A stretch of DNA of 11,526 bases from Clostridia bacterium. GTDB taxonomy: Bacteria > Bacillota > Clostridia > Oscillospirales > Acutalibacteraceae. This document shows positions 7,396 through 11,526 of this stretch, piece by piece. Numbering within the stretch: position 1 is the first letter of the stretch; the number at the start of each line of letters is the position of its first letter. Position numbers and translations under genes: made by a program. A model generated the notes under the pieces. The model was not told the DNA's origin and did no database searches. It saw nothing but the letters and a program-made list of their open reading frames with translations. Location of the stretch: contig JAUNQL010000019.1 of assembly GCA_030536195.1 (NCBI GenBank), forward strand, positions 1 through 11,526. The letters run 5' to 3'.

Positions 7396-7424
7396 TTGCA
7401 TTTTTAATAATTAAGTGTTAATAT
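7396..7424 (+). promoter_or_regulatory. rpsT promoter
   Basis: TTGCAT (7396-7401), 17-bp spacer, TAATAT (7419-7424). Predicted start near 7431, giving a 27-base leader with a strong SD (AGGGAGGTG, 7444-7452). The -35 and following T-run closely match those of the recA promoter in this window. Confidence 0.65.
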
Positions 7425-7457
7425 AGTCAACTGTAATGAACTTAGGGAGGTGTAGGT

Positions 7458-7712
7458 ATGCCTAACATTAAATCAGCAAAGAAACGTGTTATCGTTAACA
7501 ATGCTAAAGCTCAGAGAAATAAGTCAGCTAATACAGCTCTTAAGACAGCTATTAAGAAGGCTAACGCTGCTATCGAATCAAACGCAGATAATAAAGACGA
7601 GCTTGTAGCTGCAGCTGTTAAGAAGATTGATCAGGCTGCAACAAAGGGCCTTATCCATAAGAACAATGCTGCACGTAAAAAGTCAGCTCTTGTAAAAAAG
7701 GCTGCTAAGTAA
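7458..7712 (+). CDS. rpsT: 30S ribosomal protein S20
   Basis: 84 residues, Lys/Ala-rich, with the family's hallmark N terminus MPNIKSAKKRVIVNN and helical bundle (AKAQRNKSANTALKTAIKKA ... GLIHKNNAARKKSALVKKAAK). S20 is a primary-binding protein of the small subunit that contacts the 5' domain and helix 44 of 16S rRNA and aids 30S assembly. Length is normal for the family. The gene has its own promoter, a strong SD ending 5 bases before ATG, and a terminator directly downstream, so it is probably mainly monocistronic. Codon choice is biased toward a restricted set (GCT, AAG, AAC), consistent with high expression. Confidence 0.97.
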   Translation: MPNIKSAKKRVIVNNAKAQRNKSANTALKTAIKKANAAIESNADNKDELVAAAVKKIDQAATKGLIHKNNAARKKSALVKKAAK

Positions 7713-7727
7713 TTCGTTCGTAAAATA

Positions 7728-7759
7728 AACGGCGTTTGGATTTCCAAATGCCGTTTTTT
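7728..7759 (+). terminator. rpsT intrinsic terminator
   Basis: Bases 7728-7740 and 7743-7755 pair over 13 positions (AACGGC...TTTGGA with TCCAAA...GCCGTT, one G-T wobble) around a very short loop, followed by a T-run to 7759. It ends only 20 bases before the ABC ATPase ATG, leaving no room for a separate promoter between them. Confidence 0.88.
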
Positions 7760-7779
7760 GCTACCCAAGAGGAGATACT

Positions 7780-8478
7780 ATGCATTTAATTGAACTCAAA
7801 AATCTCTATAAGATTTACAATCCAGGCGAAAACGAAGTCCGTGCACTTGATGGCGTTAACCTTGCCATCGACGACGGTGAATTTGTCGCTATAGTTGGTC
7901 AGTCAGGTTCTGGTAAATCAACCATGATGAACATGATTGGCTTTTTGGATATTCCAACATCTGGCGAGTATATCCTCAAGGGTGAAAATGTAGAAAAACT
8001 CACTGATGATCAGCTCTCTGATATCCGCAATAGAGAGATAGGCTTTATTTTCCAGGGCTTTAACTTGATTAACAGTTTGACTGCTAAGGAAAATGTTGAG
8101 TTGCCACTCATCTATCGTGGCGTTGGCAAGGCCGAGCGCTCGCAGCTCGCTGAGGATGCACTCGAGCGTGTTGGCATGGGTCATCGTATGACCCATCTGC
8201 CAAGCCAGCTCTCAGGCGGTCAGCAACAGCGTGTCGCTATTGCGCGCGCCCTCGCCGCCAAGCCACCAATCATTCTCGCCGACGAGCCGACAGGTAACCT
8301 TGACTCGGCGTCCGGCAGGGATGTTATGGAGATGCTCTACGAGTTGCACGAGTCTGGTAGAACTGTTATACTTATCACACATGATGACGGTATTGCAGCC
8401 ACTGCAAAGCGTATTGTTAGATTCCAAGATGGCAGGATAATTAGTGACAGTAAGGAGAACGACAATGGCAATAGTTGA
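7780..8478 (+). CDS. ABC transporter ATP-binding protein, MacB/LolD/FtsE type, without adjacent permease
   Basis: 232 residues, full-length ATPase domain: Walker A GQSGSGKST (40-48), Q-loop FQGFNL with Gln92, signature LSGGQQQR (144-151), Walker B IILADE with Glu169, D-loop NLDSASG and switch His201 in LITHDDG. Length and motif context (LYKIYNPGENEVRALDGV) place it in the MacB/LolD/YknY group, whose partners are FtsX/MacB-like permeases acting in lipoprotein, peptide or drug extrusion or wall-enzyme control. No permease gene follows here, so it must pair with one encoded elsewhere or have another role. GAGGAG (7769-7774) precedes the ATG. The last 14 bases overlap the next gene, indicating coupled expression. 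No promoter is visible between the rpsT terminator and the start. Confidence 0.9.
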   Translation: MHLIELKNLYKIYNPGENEVRALDGVNLAIDDGEFVAIVGQSGSGKSTMMNMIGFLDIPTSGEYILKGENVEKLTDDQLSDIRNREIGFIFQGFNLINSLTAKENVELPLIYRGVGKAERSQLAEDALERVGMGHRMTHLPSQLSGGQQQRVAIARALAAKPPIILADEPTGNLDSASGRDVMEMLYELHESGRTVILITHDDGIAATAKRIVRFQDGRIISDSKENDNGNS

Positions 8479-8722
8479 TTTAACTAAGGAATCAATTCGT
8501 GCAAAAGCCGATGATATGATAGCAGCAGACAAGGAACTTGCAGATGCTATTGAAAAGATTGAGGATGTAATTGAATGGCTTAAGGCTGATTTTGATGGAC
8601 AGAATGAGCTTGCATGGATAGAAAGTGTACAAAATGTTAAGGTTTCAGTATATGATTTGCAGAAACTTGTAAAGCAGCAGGCAGACAAACTTGACGACAT
8701 TGCAAACTTGTTTGACGCATAA
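8465..8722 (+). CDS. small WXG100-like helical protein
   Basis: 85 residues from ATG 8465, chosen over the upstream in-frame start at 8444 because TAAGGAGAAC (8451-8460) gives a well-placed SD. The protein is acidic and almost wholly helical: one helix (about 6-40), a turn with ADFDGQNE (41-48), and a second helix (about 49-82). Length, absence of a signal peptide and a central aromatic-x-Gly (Phe43-Asp44-Gly45 in place of WxG) resemble WXG100/ESAT-6 proteins, which form helical hairpin dimers and are often exported by type VII secretion. No EssC/YukA-like ATPase is nearby. It overlaps the ABC ATPase gene by 14 bases, which suggests the two are made together. Similarity is judged by pattern only; a plain coiled-coil accessory protein is the alternative. 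Confidence 0.6.
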   Translation: MAIVDLTKESIRAKADDMIAADKELADAIEKIEDVIEWLKADFDGQNELAWIESVQNVKVSVYDLQKLVKQQADKLDDIANLFDA

Positions 8723-8792
8723 ATACGTGCCTTTTATGGATATTACATATAATTTTTAGCTTGATTTGTTAAAAATGTATATTGCTAGATTG

Positions 8793-8821
8793 TTGACAAA
8801 TTTTTAACTAATCATTAAAAT
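8793..8821 (+). promoter_or_regulatory. promoter of the one-TM secreted protein gene
   Basis: TTGACA (8793-8798), 17-bp spacer, TAAAAT (8816-8821): the same hexamers and spacing as the leftward envelope operon promoter. Predicted start near 8828, 27 bases before ATG 8855. Confidence 0.8.
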
Positions 8822-8854
8822 TATTATGTTGAAAATATCCAAGGAGGGCTTGGT

Positions 8855-9277
8855 ATGGAAACAAAAGATAACAGAGCAAGAATTGCAATTTGTATAGCTT
8901 TCGTTGTATTTGCTGCATTGATTGTTGCTCTTTTCTCAATGAACTCAGTACAGAAATATGAGATCAGCGATTTGACACCTCTTGCATCAACAACAGTTCA
9001 GGGCGTAGCACCTGAAAAGGTTTTAAAGCTTGATGTAGACACAACTAAGGACTTTGGAGTAGTTTCTCTCTGCTTCAAGAACGTTGATACAGGTGACAAG
9101 TACATCGTTGACTTTGACTATAGCAATGGATACGTTAAGGACTTAGCAAGCACTTTGCCAATTGGTGATTACAAGGTAAAAGTAGTTAACGCTGGCAAGC
9201 TTGGTAAATCAACAACAGTTCCAAAGGCAGTGTATATCACAGCAGACAGCACAGAGATTGCAATTAGTTTTAAATAA
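8855..9277 (+). CDS. single-TM exported protein of unknown function
   Basis: 140 residues, not recognised as a named family. The N terminus is charged (METKDNRAR) and followed by a hydrophobic segment (about 9-29), either a signal anchor or an uncleaved signal peptide, with no lipobox. The remainder, outside the cell, looks like a beta-sandwich: VVSLCFKNVDTGDKYIVDFDY, LPIGDYKVKVVNAGKLGKSTTV and KAVYITADSTEIAISF, reminiscent of small Ig-like or carboxypeptidase-regulatory-like domains. The ATG is well supported by AAGGAGGG (8841-8848). The gene stands alone between its own consensus promoter and a terminator, so it is an independent, probably well-expressed unit. Confidence 0.75.
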   Translation: METKDNRARIAICIAFVVFAALIVALFSMNSVQKYEISDLTPLASTTVQGVAPEKVLKLDVDTTKDFGVVSLCFKNVDTGDKYIVDFDYSNGYVKDLASTLPIGDYKVKVVNAGKLGKSTTVPKAVYITADSTEIAISFK

Positions 9278-9281
9278 TTTT

Positions 9282-9311
9282 AAAGCCGGGTTTTAATAGG
9301 CCCGGCTTTTT
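9282..9311 (+). terminator. intrinsic terminator
   Basis: AAAGCCGGG (9282-9290) pairs with CCCGGCTTT (9301-9309) around a 10-base loop, followed by a short T-run (9307-9311). It ends the one-TM protein transcript. The -10 element of the next gene's promoter begins three bases after the T-run. Confidence 0.88.
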
Positions 9312-9319
9312 GTTATAAT
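9291..9319 (+). promoter_or_regulatory. extended -10 promoter of the GDPD gene
   Basis: TGTTATAAT (9311-9319) contains a consensus TATAAT preceded by TGN. The -35 position 17 bp upstream (9291-9296, TTTTAA) is poor and lies in the loop of the preceding terminator. Extended -10 promoters tolerate a weak -35. Predicted start near 9326. Confidence 0.6.
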
Positions 9320-9347
9320 AGCCACATTAAAGTTTTAGAGGTGCAGT

Positions 9348-10055
9348 ATGGAAATATGGGCACATAGGGGATGCAGTTACAGACATCCTGAAAATACATT
9401 GGAGGCCTTTGAGGCGGCAGCAAAGCTTTCTGGCCTTACCGGAATAGAACTTGATGTTCAACTTGCTCGTGATGGCGAGATAGTTGTAATTCATGATGAG
9501 AGGCTGGATCGGACAACTACAATGCGTGGCTATGTCAAGGATTGGGCTTCAACTGATTATGCAACTCTGACTAAGATACCTACACTCAGACAAGTTTTAG
9601 AGCTCCTTAAGCCATATATGGACGAGGGATTACTTCTCAATATTGAACTGAAAAACAGCGAGATTAAATATGAGGGCCTTGAGGAGAAAGTAATCAACTT
9701 GGTCAAGGAGTTTGGAGTAGAGGACAAGATAATCTATTCCTCTTTTAACTCTGACTCAACAAAACTTATCAAGGATAACCATCCTGAGTACAATGTCGCA
9801 TGTCTTGCTGATGATATGCTCGACTGTCTCAACGACATGAACTTCAAAGTACATGCTGATGCGATTCATCCATATATTCGCAAGACAAATTTACCGGCCT
9901 TTGCTTTTGAGGATGTCAAGGTTCGCGTATGGACTAAGGATCCACTTTATCCGCATGAGGCATTCATGCGAGAGCACGATTTAAAGCGCCTTGAGAACAA
10001 GGGAATTGATGGTATTTTCCTCAACAATCCAGAGGATTATTTAAAGTCATATTAA
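9348..10055 (+). CDS. glycerophosphodiester phosphodiesterase (GDPD family)
   Basis: 235 residues, usual length for compact bacterial GDPDs. The family signature is complete: WAHRGCSYRHPENTLEAF (His6, Arg7, Glu15, Asn16), GIELDVQLARDGEIVVIHD (metal-binding Glu34 and Asp36; catalytic His49), LLNIELKN (Glu100, Lys102) and VRVWT (Trp195) in the TIM barrel. These enzymes hydrolyse glycerophosphodiesters to glycerol-3-phosphate and an alcohol, with a divalent metal. There is no signal peptide, so it acts in the cytoplasm, probably on phospholipid or teichoic-acid breakdown products. SD AGAGGTG is close to ATG 9348. It has its own promoter and appears monocistronic; no strong terminator follows. 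Choice of glpQ or ugpQ as a symbol cannot be justified from sequence alone. Confidence 0.93.
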   Translation: MEIWAHRGCSYRHPENTLEAFEAAAKLSGLTGIELDVQLARDGEIVVIHDERLDRTTTMRGYVKDWASTDYATLTKIPTLRQVLELLKPYMDEGLLLNIELKNSEIKYEGLEEKVINLVKEFGVEDKIIYSSFNSDSTKLIKDNHPEYNVACLADDMLDCLNDMNFKVHADAIHPYIRKTNLPAFAFEDVKVRVWTKDPLYPHEAFMREHDLKRLENKGIDGIFLNNPEDYLKSY

Positions 10056-10083
10056 TTTATTAATACCTTATTTAAAAAAATGC

Positions 10084-10112
10084 TTGCATTTTGGTGTGCT
10101 TTTTGCTAAACT
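10084..10112 (+). promoter_or_regulatory. rpmB promoter
   Basis: TTGCAT (10084-10089), 17-bp spacer, TAAACT (10107-10112) preceded by TGC, an extended -10 motif. Predicted start near 10119. The leader of about 53 bases contains a small hairpin (10132-10144). Confidence 0.6.
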
Positions 10113-10131
10113 AAATTTCGCTGCATTTGTA

Positions 10132-10144
10132 GTGGCGTAGCCAC
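10132..10144 (+). promoter_or_regulatory. small hairpin in the rpmB leader
   Basis: GTGGC (10132-10136), a 3-base loop and GCCAC (10140-10144). It lies 12 bases upstream of the SD and could stabilise the leader or serve in autoregulation. It is short enough to be chance. Confidence 0.3.
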
Positions 10145-10171
10145 AATTAGTATTTAGGGAGGTGCCCAGGT

Positions 10172-10357
10172 ATGGCAAAATGCGAGATTTGCGGTAAGGA
10201 CGTATCTTACGGCATTAAGGTTTCTCACTCACACAGACGTTCAAACAGAACATGGAAGCCAAACGTACAGAGAGTTAAGGCTATAGTTGACGGTTCTCCA
10301 AAGAGAGTATACGTTTGCACACGTTGCCTTCGTTCAGGTAAGGTACAGCGCGCATAA
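10172..10357 (+). CDS. rpmB: 50S ribosomal protein L28, zinc-binding (C+) form
   Basis: 61 residues with the L28 pattern MAKCEICGKD, VSHSHRRSNRTWKPN, and VYVCTRCLRSGKVQRA. Two CxxC pairs (Cys4/Cys7 and Cys49/Cys52) mark the zinc-ribbon form; many bacteria also carry or substitute a Cys-less paralogue under zinc limitation. L28 is a large-subunit protein near the E site. SD AGGGAGGTG (10156-10164) is identical to that of rpsT. The stop is followed by a 20-bp palindrome and then a tRNA gene within about 40 bases. Confidence 0.97.
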   Translation: MAKCEICGKDVSYGIKVSHSHRRSNRTWKPNVQRVKAIVDGSPKRVYVCTRCLRSGKVQRA

Positions 10358-10365
10358 TTTTAGCT

Positions 10366-10393
10366 AAAGGGGAGTTACAGCTGTAACTCCTTT
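10366..10393 (+). terminator. palindrome between rpmB and tRNA-Gln, possible weak terminator or processing site
   Basis: GGAGTTACAG and CTGTAACTCC (10371-10390) form a perfect 20-bp palindrome that extends to AAAGG...CCTTT if two extra G bases bulge. There is no real T-tract, only TTT then AATATAG, so termination would be inefficient. Since no promoter fits between it and the tRNA, it may instead be a stem that separates mRNA and tRNA in a joint transcript. Confidence 0.5.
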
Positions 10394-10398
10394 AATAT

Positions 10399-10472
10399 AG
10401 CGGAATAGTGTAACGGTAACACGACTGACTCTGACTCAGTTATTTGGGGTTCGAATCCCTATTCCGCTGCCA
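10399..10472 (+). tRNA. tRNA-Gln (anticodon CTG), CCA encoded
   Basis: The full cloverleaf can be drawn: acceptor AGCGGAA (10399-10405) with TTCCGCT (10462-10468); U8; D arm GTGT/ACAC with loop AACGGTA; anticodon stem ACTGA/TCAGT (10424-10428, 10436-10440) with loop CTCTGAC giving anticodon CTG; a 4-base variable loop; T arm TGGGG/CCCTA with loop TTCGAAT; discriminator G and encoded CCA (10470-10472). CTG reads CAG codons, hence glutamine. No promoter is visible between rpmB and this gene, and a strong terminator follows within a few bases. Confidence 0.95.
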
Positions 10473-10474
10473 AA

Positions 10475-10506
10475 AGAGAGACGACCGTTGGTCGTCTCTT
10501 TTTTTT
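10475..10506 (+). terminator. intrinsic terminator after tRNA-Gln
   Basis: GAGACGACC (10478-10486) pairs with GGTCGTCTC (10490-10498) around a 3-base loop, followed by eight T (10499-10506). It ends the rpmB-tRNA unit and insulates recA. Confidence 0.92.
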
Positions 10507-10565
10507 GGCTGCGGACCCATTCGTCCCATTTTTAGTACCACTCGTAGAAAAATAGCAAATTTGTA

Positions 10566-10594
10566 TTGCATTTTTGAAAATTAGAGCATATAAT
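10566..10594 (+). promoter_or_regulatory. recA promoter
   Basis: TTGCAT (10566-10571), 17-bp spacer, TATAAT (10589-10594). Predicted start near 10601, a leader of about 56 bases. An inverted repeat begins about four bases downstream of the predicted start. Confidence 0.8.
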
Positions 10595-10604
10595 GTAACC
10601 AAAC

Positions 10605-10628
10605 CGAACATTTGTATGTGAATGTTCG
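10605..10628 (+). promoter_or_regulatory. inverted repeat in recA leader, candidate LexA/DinR-like operator
   Basis: CGAACATT (10605-10612) and AATGTTCG (10621-10628) are perfect 8-base inverted arms separated by 8 bases, i.e. GAAC-N14-GTTC. The Gram-positive SOS box is CGAAC-N4-GTTCG, so the half-sites match but the spacing is 10 bp longer. The left half alone (GAACATTTGTAT) fits the standard box with two mismatches. It lies just after the recA promoter, a normal place for LexA control. A plain RNA hairpin in the leader is the alternative. Confidence 0.5.
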
Positions 10629-10656
10629 CCCACGTTTTGTTTTGGAGGATTTTGTT

Positions 10657-11526
10657 ATGGCAGATAAAAATAAGGCTCTTGAAACCGCTATTGCTCAGAT
10701 TGAGAAGCAGTATGGTAAGGGCGCAATCATGCGTCTCGGACAAAATACTAATTTAAACGTTGAGGCTATCTCAACTGGTTCTTTTACTCTTGATGTTGCA
10801 ACAGGTATTGGCGGACTTCCAAGAGGCCGTATTATTGAAATCTACGGACCAGAGTCTTCTGGTAAGACAACACTCGCACTCCACGCAGTAGCTGAGGCAC
10901 AGAAGGCCGGCGGCGAGGCTGCATTCATCGATGCGGAACACGCTTTGGATCCAGTATATGCTGCAAATTTGGGCGTTGACGTTGATTCACTTCTTGTTGC
11001 TCAGCCAGACAACGGTGAGCAGGCTCTTGAGATTGCTGAGTCACTTGTTCGCTCAGGCGCTATTGATATCCTTGTAGTTGACTCTGTTGCTGCACTTGTA
11101 CCACGTGCTGAAATTGAGGGTGAGATGGGTGATTCCCACGTAGGTCTCCATGCACGTCTTATGTCACAGGCTCTTCGTAAGCTTGCTGGCGCTGTTTCAA
11201 AATCCAATTGTATAATTATTTTCATCAACCAGCTTCGTGAGAAGGTTGGCGTTATGTATGGTAACCCAGAAACAACTACTGGTGGCCGTGCTCTCAAGTT
11301 CTATGCTTCAATGTTAAGAATAAGGTAGCTCCTCCATTTAAAGAGGCTGAGTTCGATATCATCTATGGTCGTGGTATCGCCAAGGAGGGCGAGATCTTGG
11401 ATGCTGCTGTATCCCTCGATATTATCCACAAGTCTGGCGCATGGTTCTCATACGGCGACGAGCGTCTTGGCCAGGGCCGTGAGAATGTTAAGGAATATCT
11501 CCTTAATAATCCTGACTTTATGGCTG
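10657..11526 (+). pseudogene. recA: recA, disrupted by a frameshifting internal deletion and running off the window
   Basis: Start ATG 10657 with GGAGG (10643-10647). Residues 1-218 are classic RecA: EKQYGKGAIMRLG, Walker A GPESSGKT (64-71), AFIDAEHALDP, LLVAQPDNGEQALEI, Walker B ILVVDSVAAL, and the L2 region INQLREKVGVMYGNPETTTGG to KFYAS. After base 11310 the frame reads only five more sense codons and stops at TAG 11326-11328. RecA sequence resumes in another frame at 11313 (VKNKVAPPFKEAEFDIIYG ... GAWFSYGDERLGQG) and stays open to the window end. By family spacing about 26 codons of the ATPase core (the VRLDIRR...RVKV stretch) are absent, i.e. about 76 bases. A 223-residue truncated product should be inactive in recombination and SOS induction. 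Family identity is certain; whether the lesion is biological or an assembly error is open. Confidence 0.9.

Noticed and set aside
8444..8464. Earlier start for the WXG100-like protein
   Set aside because: The added residues MTVRRTT have no SD and are not plausible for the family; ATG 8465 has AAGGAG 7-8 bases upstream.
8748..8753. TATAAT at 8748 as a second promoter before the one-TM gene
   Set aside because: No acceptable -35 at 16-18 bp; the TTGACA-17-TAAAAT promoter at 8793 is far better placed.
10612..10656. Earlier recA start within the leader
   Set aside because: The extra 15 residues do not match RecA and overlap the inverted repeat; ATG 10657 has GGAGG and gives the normal MADKNKALE start.
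10459..10743. Minus-strand open frame over the tRNA end, terminator and recA start
   Set aside because: It crosses a tRNA, a terminator and the recA promoter and has no family resemblance.
11300..11330. Programmed frameshift, intein or intron in recA
   Set aside because: Sequence is missing, not added, and about 26 core residues are absent, so a simple frameshift would not restore RecA.
1..11526. CRISPR array, transposase, phage genes or toxin-antitoxin module
   Set aside because: No spaced direct repeats, transposase motifs, integrase or short paired toxin/antitoxin genes were found; the only repeats are coding linkers.

Overview
The window looks like chromosomal DNA from an anaerobic low-to-moderate-GC Firmicute of the class Clostridia, most likely Lachnospiraceae-like. 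The reasons are strong AGGAGG-type ribosome-binding sites, sigma-A promoters with 17-bp spacers, a four-cysteine L28, Thr/Pro/Glu-rich surface linkers, a DUF4358-type lipoprotein and a sortase without an outer-membrane system. The family assignment is inference; no 16S or similar marker is present.

Left part (1-5735). The 3' end of a sugar-phosphate nucleotidyltransferase gene runs rightward into a perfect bidirectional terminator (about 601-633). It meets a five-gene leftward operon (5661 down to 632): an anchored SGNH/GDSL hydrolase with a MucBP-like domain and a Thr/Pro tail, a DUF4358-type lipoprotein, an MBOAT membrane O-acyltransferase, a DHHW/AlgX-like SGNH protein and a sortase. Gaps are -4, 31, 14 and 12 nt, so it reads as one transcript. 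Together these genes suggest O-acylation, most simply O-acetylation, of an extracytoplasmic glycan plus surface-protein anchoring. No LPXTG-type substrate is visible.

Middle (5717-7385). A secreted or anchored GH25 muramidase diverges from that operon. The two promoters share almost the same -35 hexamer on opposite strands, so muramidase and envelope-acylation transcription may exclude each other.

Right part (7396-11526), all rightward: rpsT (S20) with its terminator; an orphan MacB/LolD-type ABC ATPase overlapping a WXG100-like small protein; a one-TM secreted protein of unknown function with its own promoter and terminator; a cytoplasmic-type GDPD phosphodiesterase; rpmB (L28) followed closely by tRNA-Gln(CUG) and a terminator; then recA.

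The recA gene is disrupted. After residue 218 the frame shifts and about 76 bases (about 26 codons by family spacing) are missing; the rest of RecA continues intact in another frame to the window end. This may be a real mutation or an assembly or strain-mixture artefact. The recA leader carries an 8-bp inverted repeat (GAAC-N14-GTTC) resembling a Gram-positive LexA/DinR box stretched by one helical turn. The best leads are the shared divergent promoter, the acylation/sortase cassette, the recA lesion with its unusual operator, and the ABC ATPase/WXG100-like pair. I see no phage, transposon, CRISPR array or clear undescribed defence system.
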